Source: Proales similis (lineage: Eukaryota; Rotifera; Eurotatoria; Ploima; Proalidae). Taken from it: DNA of 64,000 nucleotides. The position numbers and the translations under genes were made by a program. Shown in pieces: positions 1 to 10,790 of this stretch. How positions within the stretch are numbered: the first letter of the stretch is position 1; every line of letters begins with the position of its first letter. The stretch spans positions 3,658,001 through 3,722,000 of the forward strand of contig JAGVRJ010000001.1 in the NCBI GenBank assembly GCA_019059635.1, written 5' to 3'. The notes beneath the pieces are model-generated. The model was not told the DNA's origin. It made no database searches and saw only the letters and a list, made by a program, of their open reading frames with translations.

Positions 1-17
1 CTTGAGGCCTGGTATTC

Positions 18-83
18 TCCCCTTCTCTTCCCCTCTCTCTTTCTCCCTCTCCCCCCCCCCCCCCCCCCTCTTTCTTTCTCTCT
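18..83. repeat. Pyrimidine tract with 18-base C run
   Basis: An almost pure C/T stretch with 18 consecutive C at about 51-68, flanked by CT repeats. The surrounding first 365 bases hold no other recognisable element. Confidence 0.85.
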
Positions 84-365
84 ATGTGTTGGTGTGAGGA
101 GAATTAGACTTTGAAATATAATTCCTGAACAGTTGCAGCGGTTCGATCGCGCTGTCTAATTAGGTGCATTGCCAACATTTCTCATCTTCCTTCTCCTGCT
201 GCTGCCTGTGAGTGTTGAGAAGCAAATTTCAGCACTTGGCTTTCAACACTCTTCTCAATTAGACCTTTCTCTCCTTTTTTTTCGCTCGGTCCCTATTTCT
301 TGCTCTATTCATCTAGACTCTGAAATGAATTAATTAAGCGATCGGGAATTAGAATTTCGGCAGCT

Positions 366-1136
366 ATGCCTACTCTCGTCTATGCGAATGGGAGTAAAAT
401 TGAATTGGCCAAGAGTCACAAGGGCCGCCATCATGACGACGATATGAGCGAGTTTTCCAACGGATTTCAACTAAAACACTCCGAAGTGTTCATTATTGCT
501 CTGGTGCTGGCCATTTGGCTTTTGTCGCTGCGTCAGCTGTTCAAGCATTTCAACAAGCTGAGAACCACTCATTACCGAGAGATACCGTACAAGTACAGTC
601 TGAAGGATCCGCACAACATGACCAAAGTGCGCGTGGTCAGCGACCAGAACGAGAGCGTCATATTCACCCACGACCCGGTCAAATCGCTGCGATCCAAGTC
701 GCTGACGCCGAGCTTTCCGCTGTCTAAAAGTGCTCGTCACTCGCCGCGCAAGATAATGATCAGACAAACGACCAGGGAAAGCCGGGTTGGCAATTGGCAC
801 GTGAAAAGCGCGTCGGCTCTTAGCGGCTCATTGCCTCTAATTCAACGCTCACGCAGTCTGACGTGCCTTAGAGTAAAAGGTGCTGAAACGAACAGTCTGC
901 AATCGGAGATGGCCTATCGCTATTTGCCGGTCGAGCCTCAACCAAACACTCTCAATCTTAGTCGAATATCTCCAATTGTAAAGCGATCCCTGCTCGAGTT
1001 GCATCAGCGTAGCATAGAAAATCTCTCGCCAGGTTCAAGTAAAAGACCGACCAATAACGAGCCGATTGTGGTCAGGGCCGAGCACAAGCGTCGGGCGTTC
1101 TCCAAACGAAAGCTGCCATCTAAAAGGGCCCACTAA
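366..1136 (+). CDS. Unknown single-pass membrane protein with basic tail
   Basis: A single-exon reading frame of 256 residues. It has one clear hydrophobic segment at about residues 39-56 (FIIALVLAIWLLSL), preceded by a short His/Asp-rich N-terminus and followed by a long tail rich in Arg, Lys and Ser. The frame is real-looking: it runs unbroken, keeps ordinary codon use and ends 160 bp before an AATAAA at 1296. I do not recognise the family. The topology suggests an integral membrane protein with a basic cytosolic tail, but that is inference. An internal Met at residue 27 is an alternative start. A further 5' exon cannot be excluded. It converges on the receptor gene that follows. Confidence 0.6.
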   Translation: MPTLVYANGSKIELAKSHKGRHHDDDMSEFSNGFQLKHSEVFIIALVLAIWLLSLRQLFKHFNKLRTTHYREIPYKYSLKDPHNMTKVRVVSDQNESVIFTHDPVKSLRSKSLTPSFPLSKSARHSPRKIMIRQTTRESRVGNWHVKSASALSGSLPLIQRSRSLTCLRVKGAETNSLQSEMAYRYLPVEPQPNTLNLSRISPIVKRSLLELHQRSIENLSPGSSKRPTNNEPIVVRAEHKRRAFSKRKLPSKRAH

Positions 1137-1295
1137 TTCCCGCCATAACCCGTGTCAGCGAGCCATCAAGTCAGCCAGCCACTGAGTCTTTGGCTCTCTT
1201 TTAGTTGAGCCCTTCTGAATGCATCTCTCTCTCTCTTACTCTCCGTTCTCGAAGCCTCTTTTTGCGTTTTAATTTCTATCCATGTATTTGTTGGA

Positions 1296-1301
1296 AATAA
1301 A
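1296..1301 (+). terminator. Poly(A) signal AATAAA
   Basis: Canonical hexamer 160 bp after the stop of the 256-residue gene, in the 200-bp gap before the convergent receptor gene. Confidence 0.6.
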
Positions 1302-1335
1302 AAATCAAACAGATGAGCTGAAATCAATGATGGAA

Positions 1336-3112
1336 CTATTCGTGCAAAAATATGGCGCGATTTAGAAAGAAAATGACGAGACAATAGACGATGAAGAGTA
1401 TTTTATCGATCAGAGTGGCCAACAGCAGCCACTCGTTGTTCGAGCATCGTTTGTACGTGTCTCGTTGCAATGCGTACTTTATCTGCTGCATCTGAGAGTA
1501 AACTGCCTTTAGAATAGCTGTTAATGACGATGGCGTGGCGCTGCTTGCACGAGAGCTGTCGGCGTTCGCTTGAGATTCGTCCTCAATAGACACGTCCTTG
1601 TTGAGTTCGTAAAGAACCGCTTCACCTCTTACGTCCTCGTTGAGTTCCACGTTCTCGTCGTCGTGCAATCTACGTTCGATTTGAATCAGGCGATTGAGAA
1701 TTGTCTGCCAAGTCGAGCTTACTTGAAGCCGTACGAGTTGAACACTGTGTAGGTGATTGCTTGAACGCAAAAGAGCTTGGACAGAACGTTTATGGTGAAC
1801 TTGATGAAGATGATGATGATGGTGTTGATGATGAGAATAGAGTCTAGATTAGATTATTAACAAGCTAGGGGACTCGGGGCGCTTACGTTCTTGAGCCAGA
1901 AGGGCAAACTGCGGCCTGTGTCGTTGTTGGCCAAGTTGATGACGAGCGTGGAAGAGAGCAACGCGGTGCTTATTAGAATCAGATTGAACATATAGAGTTT
2001 GCCAATCAACGGCCATGAGCCCGTGTCGTCATGCGCCACTCTCAACGTCAGCATGTAGATGAGCAAGGTTGCCATCAAAAGCCCGATAGAGCCGATCATG
2101 AGTCTCTGGTTGGACTTTTGCGGAAGCATGAACATCAGCAGAGTCAATATGAACACCAAGTACGATGGCAGAGTGTAGAACGAGCTGTACACTCTTCGCT
2201 TGAGGTAAACGTTCAAAGCGACGCTCGGGTTTTCGCTCTGCGACTCGGGCTCGGTAATCATCATTCGGTCGATGATCCAAGAGTGATCGTAGTCGCTCAG
2301 CTCTCGAGTGTAGAATGCGCTCATCTGAAGCCTCACTTGCGACTTGGCGTACGGCACCTGAAACTTGCAAATTCGACCGATTAGTGTGTGTCTCGCGGAT
2401 TAGTTTTCATGCCTCGCCTACCAAGAACGGACAAAGCTGAGAGTCGAACGGAAAGCTCGAATAATTGGCCAAGCAGGACGCTGACACGTGAAGCGATGGA
2501 ACAAACTCGACCGTTCCGTTGTGCCACAGCTTGACCGGATGTTGTGCGAACATTTGCTCGTAACTCTTGTCAGACACTCGTCCGATCGGAAGTATCTCTG
2601 GCGTCCAGATTTTAGAGTAAGCCACGTACGTGTACTCAAGTCCGTCGTATTCTTTCGGCTCCCAGTTGAGCAGTTGGTCTTTCCAAGTCTTAGGACGAGC
2701 GGGAATATCATGAGATGGTCGATCAAACAGATTTTGGCTTACAAACCTCGAAGACGAGCGCAAACATCAGCATTGAATGCTCATCCTCGTCCTAAGACAG
2801 AAACCGGAGATTGACGAGGCGAGTATGCGATCAAGGCAACAGGCAAGGTACCATTTCGAAGACTCTCTTTATACCGACCCGGGCGAGCACGTCGATCGAG
2901 TCGATGCTTTTCAGCAATGGCCTGAGACTGGGGTCGTAGACTGTGCCATTGGCGTCTGGCTCAAAGAGCTTCTTATGAAGCCCAAGTTCCACATCAGCTT
3001 TGATCGAGTTATCGAGGCATTCAAGTCAAGGAGGCCACAGTGACTTACCTTGGCCCGCTGCGGTTGAGCAGCTCAGCAAGCCGATTGAGACAAGAAACCA
3101 ATTCCAAAACAT
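1336..3112 (-). CDS. Cys-loop ligand-gated ion channel subunit (nicotinic-like)
   Basis: Seven exons (3112-3049, 2997-2852, 2791-2747, 2688-2422, 2357-1887, 1799-1723, 1669-1336) give a continuous 467-residue protein. It has a signal peptide (MFWNWFLVSIGLLSCSTAAG), an extracellular domain, a Cys-loop with 13 residues between C157 and C171, three packed membrane helices (about 236-253, 260-278, 293-315), a short cytoplasmic loop and a fourth helix near the C-terminus. The KIWTPEI segment and the DQLLNWEPKEY segment are typical of nicotinic receptor subunits. Such subunits form pentameric cell-surface channels. Two departures are visible: no adjacent cysteine pair in loop C, so it is not a classical alpha subunit, and the residues before the second helix are NQR rather than the usual GEK. 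The ligand and ion selectivity are therefore unknown. Confidence 0.85.
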
Positions 3113-3185
3113 TACCCGGCCAAGAAGCAATCTGACACTCAAAGTGGCGCTCTCTTCTCGCCGCGTTTAATTATGATGCGAATTT

Positions 3186-3191
3186 TTTATT
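3186..3191 (-). terminator. Poly(A) signal for the GST gene
   Basis: AATAAA on the minus strand about 75 bp beyond the GST stop codon. Confidence 0.55.
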
Positions 3192-3264
3192 TCGAATCAT
3201 AAAACCATATGGCAAACACGGAGAGTCCCCAGTTCTCACGTCAAGGTGCGTTGTTTTAGTCCGG

Positions 3265-3897
3265 TCAGGCCCTGCGCTGCACAAGCAAAGGCTTCTGGGT
3301 GTTGAGCCACTGCTGCACCTCCGGAACGGCTCGCACAAAGTCGCGGTGCGCACGAACTGACGGAAATGACTGAAGAACTTTGAGGCCTCGCTCGTCCAGC
3401 CACTCCCAGGCGTTGACAAGCGCCAGATCAGCCCAGGTGAGTCGAGCTCCGACTATGTACGCGCTTTGTCCGTTCTGTGAGTTGAGCATCTTCTCCAAGC
3501 TTCGTAGACTTCGCGGCAGAGACTCGGCAAGGAACTTGCGAGCCATGACTGTTCGTTTGAGCGTATCAGGTTCGGTCATGGCTCGGCTGGCCTCGTCGCT
3601 GCACTCGCGTAGTTGCTCGACAATCATATCGCAGACCGCTGCCTCACTCTCGTCGCAGCCCATCAGATCGAAACGTTTGGCCAGGAAGCGTGAGATGGCC
3701 ACACTGTGCGTCAGCTTGGTCTCGGGCTCGATCACCAGTGCGGGCAGCTTTTCGAAAGGAATCTCCTCTTTGCATTGGTTCCACTCGGCAATCTTGAGCT
3801 TTACACATTCGCACGGATGCTTGGCCACGGCCAATATGAGTCGAATCAAATCGGCTTCGCCTCGATCTTCGCGGTAAAACAGCTTCCAACTCGTCAT
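3265..3897 (-). CDS. Glutathione S-transferase, sigma-like
   Basis: A single-exon gene for 210 residues, the usual length for cytosolic GSTs. The N-terminal thioredoxin-like domain carries the catalytic Tyr in KLFYREDRGEADLIRLILA and the cis-Pro motif in EKLPALVIE, followed by the glutathione-contacting SVAISRFLAKRF. The C-terminal all-helical domain includes the conserved ARLTWADLALVNAWEWL core. The pattern matches sigma-class enzymes, which conjugate glutathione to electrophiles or act as prostaglandin isomerases or structural proteins in invertebrates. The substrate cannot be read from sequence. It lies between the receptor gene and NDUFB2 on the same strand. Unlike most neighbours it has no intron. 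Confidence 0.88.
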   Translation of the reverse strand: MTSWKLFYREDRGEADLIRLILAVAKHPCECVKLKIAEWNQCKEEIPFEKLPALVIEPETKLTHSVAISRFLAKRFDLMGCDESEAAVCDMIVEQLRECSDEASRAMTEPDTLKRTVMARKFLAESLPRSLRSLEKMLNSQNGQSAYIVGARLTWADLALVNAWEWLDERGLKVLQSFPSVRAHRDFVRAVPEVQQWLNTQKPLLVQRRA

Positions 3898-4219
3898 TTC
3901 TCTTCTCTCCTCGTCCTCTCTCTCTCTAGCTCGCTTGCAACGGTCGGTCTTTGAAACTTGCCCTTAAAAACTCATAATTTGAATGTCAAAGCGCATTTTT
4001 AAAATACGCGTTGACTAACAAATGAACGAACGGGAAAGAGGGAGCAAGAAGCGAGAATCGTGTCTTCAAGCCCGGATTGAAACTTCAAACGTGAACTGTC
4101 GGAACAATAGAGACCAATGAACGCTTTGGATGCGAGCGCAATTCGTTTATTTTTTCTCTCTCTAATCGAAATCTAGTTAATGGAGAAACGGGTCGGTATG
4201 AACTTGATGGTCGAGTGCT
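3898..4219. other. Intergenic, GST promoter side
   Basis: 322 bp between GST and NDUFB2. A CT-rich stretch sits just upstream of the GST start (about 3900-3930). The minus-strand poly(A) signal of NDUFB2 is at 4146-4151. No TATA box is obvious. Confidence 0.5.
4146..4151 (-). terminator. Poly(A) signal for NDUFB2
   Basis: Minus-strand AATAAA about 70 bp after the NDUFB2 stop. Confidence 0.55.
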
Positions 4220-4564
4220 TTACTCGGCATCATCGGCCGGGATTCCGAGCTCTTCATCGCTCCATTTAGACGAGTCGGGATATTCCATGTGACCGGAGAT
4301 GAGCTCAGGCGAGTGCCACACGTTGTAGAATATGTAGAACCAAGCGAACGAGATGGCCAATCGAGCCAAGCCGGTGATCTCGCCGCCCTGCAAGTTGCCT
4401 GCCTTGCGGTATATGTAGCCCTTGTGCACGTCCGGATGCTCTTGCTGGGAAATGTACTTTAAAATCGGATTCTGATGGTGGCCACCGCCCTGTTTGGCAG
4501 CGCTCGTGCTGATTTTACGAGCGCTCTGATTGAGCGCCACTAGACCAAGAGCGCGTTTGAACAT
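4220..4564 (-). CDS. NDUFB2: NADH dehydrogenase 1 beta subcomplex subunit 2
   Basis: A 114-residue single-exon protein. The C-terminus reads GHMEYPDSSKWSDEELGIP, which matches the signature end of NDUFB2 in animals, preceded by the single membrane helix LAISFAWFYIFYNVWHSPE. The first about 25 residues are rich in Arg, Lys and Ser, fitting a mitochondrial presequence. NDUFB2 is an accessory subunit of respiratory complex I in the inner mitochondrial membrane. The start is the ATG at 4564; an upstream GTG in frame is not needed. A pyrimidine stretch ending in CTAG lies five bases before the ATG, and the upstream RUSF1 gene ends only 138 bp away on the same strand. Confidence 0.92.
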   Translation of the reverse strand: MFKRALGLVALNQSARKISTSAAKQGGGHHQNPILKYISQQEHPDVHKGYIYRKAGNLQGGEITGLARLAISFAWFYIFYNVWHSPELISGHMEYPDSSKWSDEELGIPADDAE

Positions 4565-4692
4565 CACCTCTAGACAGCGAGAAGCAAATCTTTGAAGAGA
4601 GAAATCTCTAAATTGAATATCGAACTTGTTTCAGCGAACAGCTCCACTTGTTCGGCAATAAGGCAACAGAAAGAGATTTGGACAGAGCTCGA

Positions 4693-4698
4693 TTTATT
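4693..4698 (-). terminator. Poly(A) signal for RUSF1
   Basis: Minus-strand AATAAA beginning four bases after the RUSF1 TGA stop, so the 3' UTR is probably only about 20-30 bases long. Confidence 0.6.
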
Positions 4699-4702
4699 AG
4701 AA

Positions 4703-6473
4703 TCAGTCTCGCTTCGCCTGGCCGTAGCGAAAAACGCCGGGCGAGAACTGGGTGTAGGAACAAGACCAGCCGGCTTGTTGAGTCTGGCCGATGAATTCTG
4801 GCCAAATGTCGGACGCAATCTTCTCAGTGATCGACACGATCGAGTCTGATTTGCTGTCTGGCAGTTGCTGTTTTATTCATTGTCTGCATTGGACTGGTCG
4901 ATCAGGCTACGTACCTTTGTGGGCTAGAAGTTGGCCGACTGCGGCCAGCTCCGACCTGAAGCTGCTGCCTGACGCAAGCGCGTGTTCGATCAGCTCGAGC
5001 TGCAGAAAGCATTTGATCAAATGAACGTCGCGGCTCTCTCTGTGCAGTAGCACCCACGCTGTCTTAGCTTGATCAAATGACCGATTAGGGCTGCCAGTAT
5101 ATTGGGGCACTGAACGTTGGTGCTTACATTTTAGATCAAGTCGAATGAGAAAGCGCTCAGCTTCTAGTCTTTGTAAATCAGCTGCAGATAATCGAGCGGA
5201 GCAGAATCGTGTCAATCGTCCTCCGACACTTTGAATGGTCAATTTGCGTTTTGTGTCGGTGAGAACAGGCTCTAGTCGATTGCATTCTGATGGCGCTAGC
5301 AGACGACCAGAAGTGAAATAGTTGTGGCAAACAATGTGAAAACGCTTTCGGTTGAACGTGTTCATCACCAACGACTTGACCGCCATGTAATTGCTGGCCA
5401 AGTGTCCGCATACGAACAGCACGAACAAAAGCCAGATGACACTTGACAACAAAAAGACAAAAATCTGATGATGAGTAAAAGAAGATCAAGAGGCCATTTA
5501 TTGGCAAGTTGGCTTACTTCTTTGAATCTTTGACCAAGTTGAGAATGAAAATGTTGAAGAACAACGCGATCAGATTGACCAGGGTTTCTTGGCTGCTGTC
5601 CTTGGCGCTCACATCCGCCAGATTGTTCTTAACTGCCTGATGTTGAGTGAGGGCCGAGCGAGTTGCGCCTCCGGCCACTCCGACAATCGACTGGAATGCC
5701 GATCGAGGTTAGAGATTTTCGTTTGACTCGATCGCTTTGTGCATAGATTACTCGTAAGAGGCCCGAGAATGAAATGAGGTAAATTGTGAGACTCGATGGC
5801 AACGAGGGAGTTAGCAAATCGACAAAGAATGAAGCGTCGTTTAGAATGTCCGCGTACAACCGCCATTGCTTTGAGTCAGAGTCTAGAGCGGTACCTTTGC
5901 TCCATGCGAATAAGATTCTGCCGACCATTCCGGTGCCGTCTGCGTTTTAAAGTGAGCGTTTTAGAGCAAGCTTCAGCAATTAAGGGATTCAAGTTAAAAG
6001 ACCTTTGACGAGCCAGGTGAGAGTTGCTCCGTAAGCGGTGGCCTTTTCGTCGCCGACTCCGACCGATTCGAACATTGCGCGCGCAGCCAGTGCGCCTGAT
6101 ATTGAGCTGCAAAACGCCTGAGAGCGAGCTGTAGACTGATGTGCGCTTCTTTAAGTCTGGTTGACTTCGGCCCACCTGAACTGTGTCCCAGACTTGATAG
6201 GCGACGTAGTCTTCGCTCACAGAGTGCGGGAATCCTTGGGGAAGAAATATCGACTTTGCGAAGCCATTCGATCAAGACAGCGGTTCTGGTTGTGTGGCCA
6301 GACAATCAATATTTTACTTTGAATGCATTTTTCAACGAGAACCGCATGAAGAGTGATTCGTTTTGACTTGACTCGCACTCTCCATCTGACTTGAGGAGAA
6401 TGAGCCGAGCTCGGGCTGAGTCGACAAACTCGACCAACGCCATCTGGCTCTCTTTTTCACTGGCTGCGGTCAT
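4703..6473 (-). CDS. RUSF1: RUS1 family protein (C16orf58 homologue)
   Basis: Eight exons (6473-6318, 6253-6176, 6117-6003, 5939-5752, 5690-5518, 5441-5128, 5067-4915, 4845-4703) join in frame to 439 residues. Diagnostic family blocks are FLPQGFPHSVSEDYVAYQVW, DGTGMVGRILFAWSKGT, QWRLYADILND, VAGGATRSALTQHQA, NNLADVSAKDSSQETLVNL and a later SNYMAVKSLVMNTFNRKR. These define the RUS1 (root UVB sensitive, DUF647) family, whose animal member RUSF1 is a membrane protein of unclear role; plant members act in vitamin B6-linked seedling growth. Hydrophobic stretches in the middle suggest several membrane helices. All introns are 50-80 bp. The 76-bp fifth intron uses an AG at about 5442 after a T-rich tract, which restores frame; the nearer AG at 5465 does not. 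Confidence 0.9.
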
Positions 6474-7793
6474 TACGGGATTGAGGAGAACTTGGAATCG
6501 AATTGGAACAACGCTTTCATCTACAAGCAAACTGCAAGCACAACTGCAACTGCTCCTTAATTATGGACTTTTTCGCTTTGCCTTCGAGCAGAATTAAGTT
6601 CAGTTAGTTTCGGCTATTCGAGGCATATCACAAGGCTCCTTGAAGCGCCTTCGATCGATCGCTCTCGCAAGCCAGAATTTGTCAACAGCACAATTCATCG
6701 GCAACGATTTGAATTTGAAAGAGGCTCAAGGGCTCTTTGCTTTCGGCTCTCCTTTGTGTATCATGGCATTTTGTGCCTGCAATCGCAATTCTACGATGAA
6801 CATTTAGGGGAAATAAATTAGAAAAGCCCATCACAGTCGCGAACAAATGACACAAATTCTGGAGGAGACAGAAGGGCTGAAAATGAATTCTATCGGTCTA
6901 AACCAAAACGAGCGACTTCTTTATTTAAACGGAAATGGCAATCATTCAGCATTTATAATTCACTTTGCATGAATAGCGGCGACTGGAGCAGACCCGCAGC
7001 ATTGATCTCCGCCAACTGAGTTTGACACATGCGCTCACACAAACTAGACAGGGCGCATTTGTTTAGCAAATATTTGAAAAAAAAAAACGCGGACCCAATC
7101 CCAATTTGATGGTGACCGGCAAATTTTGAAAATATTGGCTCGCCTGATTTGCTTTGAGCGCCTTGCTCCTGCTGTCTGTTTTCTCTCTCTCTCTCTATGT
7201 GCAAAGCTTCCCTTCTACTCTTGCATCTTCATCTCCTCCTCTTTCTCCAGTGAACTCACAGTGAGTCTCATTCATGCGAGCTCAATGTTATTATTTGCTC
7301 TACAAAATACTAATAACCATCGTGGCCGAGCTTTTGATCGAATGGCCATTTGCTTATTTGGTCAGGAGCAAACAATTTGTTGATAATGACCAGAGCACAT
7401 GGAAGGGTTGCCGGCCGACTGGTTGGTCGGCCAGCCAGGCGCCATTTCAATCGTCACTGAGTCGGCTAGAACTAAAAGAATGACCGTCAGACCAGGAAGA
7501 AAGTAGAAGGAGCAGTTGATGCTCGAGTGGCTGGACAAGAGAGAGAGAGAGAGAGTGGCTGGCACGGGCCTAGTCAAGCAAGCATGCCGATGGCTCGCTT
7601 GGCAGTTCACTCATGGATGAAAAATAAGCATCCATGATCGCTTGGGCATGATGCAGTCATCGCCAGTCAGTCTATGAGGACGATCTCTATGATTCCTGAA
7701 TGAATTAGGCGATGAATTTTAATGACATTCAACCACCAAGGCTCGTTTGGTTTTGAATCCCAGGCGTCGTATTACTTTCGCTTCGATTCATCA

Positions 7794-7809
7794 TTAATTA
7801 ATTAATTAA
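7794..7809. promoter_or_regulatory. Clustered TAATTA homeodomain-type sites
   Basis: Tandem TTAA units create three overlapping TAATTA palindromes, the core recognised by many homeodomain proteins. It sits in the gene-free region 7 kb upstream of LHX1/5. It could equally be a short simple repeat. Confidence 0.3.
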
Positions 7810-10718
7810 CTCAATTTTGGGCAAGTGCATTGACGCCGGTGGTCTCTGCAAGTGAAACAGGCATCGCAAAATTCGTTGTCATATTCACCAATTGTTTATG
7901 TCCTTTCTCCCTTCCTCTCAGTCTCTCTCTTCGTCTCTCTCTCACTCTCTCTTGGCGTCACTAGCTTTTCCGTCATCGAGGTGTCGACGCTTTTGCCCCC
8001 CAAAAAACAATCAACTCGCATCATTTGTCTGTGCGTCTGCTAGATTGTGCAACCTGATAGAAAGCACCACTCAACAAGTCCGTCGGGCGAATGTATTTAA
8101 ATTAGTGCGCTCTGATGAGTTTTCGCATGTTCGAACGTTTCGAATGAATGCGTCTGACGGTGAAAGTCAATTTCGAGTCAGATAGACAATCAGCATCCTG
8201 TCAGCCTCGATGATTAAACCCTGGCTCGGCTGCTGGCTCAGGTGAGCTGGTCACAGTTACCCAGCACAATGAGCTTGTCGGAGTGGAATTCCTCATTGCC
8301 TCTGCCTATTTGGCATTGGCGTCACCATTGGCTGGCCAGAGTGGAAACTGCATGCACCGGCTTCCGACACGCACTCTTGGCCCGTTGTCTCGTTTGACTC
8401 GTGTGCACATCGCGTAGCCTGCTCAACTTCTACTGGAAGCCGTCAGTACGCCACTTGATTTCGTTGAATAGACAGGCTGTGCGCACATCCTCAAACCTAA
8501 AAAGGACGGAGAGAGAGAGTCGGAATTTGAACGCGGCGGGTGCTCGTGAACAAAGGAAGTGAGGCAAAGCAGTTTGGCCAATATTTGGGAAGATATTTTC
8601 CGACCGCGACGCTGGCTTGTGCTTGCTCGGCCGGCGGCGCGGGCCAGGAAGAAGAATCGGCGTGAATAGTGAGCTGTTCATTCGGCTGCATCTAATATGA
8701 AGCCGCAGCGAGCGCTTCACATCATTGAATTGTGAGCAAAGAAAATAATTCCTTTCGGCGCGGCTTCGCTTCTAGATGCCCCATGATCTAAAACGAGATT
8801 TACAGTGGTCGCGAAGCCTCTCGTGTTTGCCTATTTCTTTTGAGCGAAGCACTTTAGGTTCCTCTCCTCTTCTTCTTCATCATCGTTTCTTTATTTTTTT
8901 TTCTCTTTCTATTTCCCAGTTGTTTATTATGACTTTTCTCATCGCTACTTTCCTTCTCGTTTCGTTTGCGCGCCACAAGCACAAAAGAAAAGGCCGACGG
9001 CAGAGGAGAAAAATAGAAACGAGCGCGAGGTTCAAGTTCGGCTGAAGAAATGAGCGCTACGCGATCTGTGCGATCATCTCTTTCAATTTTCTCGCCTCGG
9101 CTCCACTCAATGGTCTTGTCTCTACCGACTGGGAATTTCATCCGATCGTCGCCATTTCTGTTCGGTTTAAGACAACTGTGCACTTGGTGAAGGGACCAGG
9201 GCGCGTGAGTCTGACTTTATTTGGTCGACTCAAACTGCCAGCCCCGTTCGTTTGTGCAGGGCAGATAGTTCTATTGGCATTTGCGCTACATTATTCGCTT
9301 GCTATTAGACGTTCGGTAGCCAATCACTGATGCGCATTAGTCGTCATCGCTCTCTTCCAGGTAGCATTAACCGGCTTATTTCTAGTGAGAATAGAAGCGA
9401 AGGCACGAGATTGCCCCTTCGAGTGGCCTGTAATCTTATTGCCAGGCCGATTAGAGATAAAGCCTAGCAGGAGAAGAGAATAATCTAGCTGCAAGTCAGC
9501 GCTTCCTTCAGACAGTCAGAATTGGCACCAGCCGCTAATAGTCTTAAATAGCTCGCGAGTGTGCCACACGACGAGAAATAAATCGGATCGCGTCTAGAAA
9601 GCAAAGCCGACAAATTTAGCTCAGAGCGTTGCAATGTAGCGAGCTCGTTCTGATTCTCTTGCCGCCTCTTGTCAGCGCTCCAAATGAATCATGCCGGCGT
9701 GTGCTCTCACTTTGGCCAATGCCGACGATCAATCATTTCTATTTTATTCAATGGGCGAGTGTTTTCGCTCAATCAAGCTGCTCTTCGCTCAGAGATGGAT
9801 TCTCAATGCTCAATTGAAGTCAATCGTGTGCCTCATTTGCAGCCAATTCAATTAACTTTTTTTTCTCTCTCTCTCTCTATTCTTCAACTATCTCAAACCA
9901 ATCGCTCTCTCTCTCTCTTATTGTCTTTATCAATTGCGCGCTTGGATGACGTTTACTCGTTCGTCAGAGATGATGATCGTCGAATCACTCTTTAGGTGGC
10001 CCATTCGCACATGCCAAGGTGGAGGAAATATCTTCGCACATGAACGAATCGCCGCCAGAAAAAAGATAGACACGGCCCGGATACAATTTAATTAGAACAT
10101 GAGCAGTGACGAATGCATGATTCGAGATCACGATAAGAGAGAGCCAGAGAAATGGAGAGAGAGAGGGAGAGGGTAATGGCTGTCTACGCCCTCCCTCTTG
10201 GTCTTTATTCTTCTTCTGCTCGCGCCTGTTCATGCGTACGTGAATGCGAATTCACGCTTGAAGGCAATCTGTTCGCGCCCAACTTATTTCCTTGTCTTGT
10301 TCGCATCTTTTGGGTTCAAATTAGAGACCGGATATTCGGCGACGATCATGTTGAAGATGAAGATGACGATGAAACATTGGCGTCAGCTAGAGCAAGTGAT
10401 AAGAATCGATTCAACAAGCAAACGAACGAAGCAGAGAGCGCTCTTTGATGCGCCAACTCCGGCTCGCTTTATTTCATTTTGACTGAGAACGAGCCTTATC
10501 GCCAGTGTGTTTGGTTCCTTTGTTCGTCTGTGACAGATGAGCGCTAGATAAGGCGGCAAACGTCGCCCCCTCTTCGTCTTATTTGCCTGCAAGATGAATA
10601 ATCTTGAGCCAAAAGCATTGAGTTACAAACAGAGCAGCGCCAACGGATCAGTCAAACTTGCCGATGATGCCCTGCTGTCATTCCCATCATCAACTTGATA
10701 ATAATCGCCACCATCACC

Positions 10719-10790
10719 AGTAGCAGCAGTAGAAGCAGCAGCAGCAGCAGAAATAGAAGCAGCCGCAGTAGAAGCACAAGTAGCAGCCTC
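10719..10790. repeat. Imperfect AGC/AGT trinucleotide repeat
   Basis: About 70 bp of AGC, AGT and AGA triplets. The overlapping frame encodes only Ser/Arg runs and is not supported as a gene. Confidence 0.8.

Noticed and set aside
1711-1728. 18-base intron in the receptor gene (GTAAG to GGCAG)
   Set aside because: It leaves a stop in frame; extending to the AG at 1670 gives a normal 53-bp intron and an open frame into the fourth membrane helix.
5442-5465. Nearer AG at 5465 as acceptor of RUSF1 intron 5
   Set aside because: It shifts the frame; the later AG at 5442 after a T-rich tract restores it.
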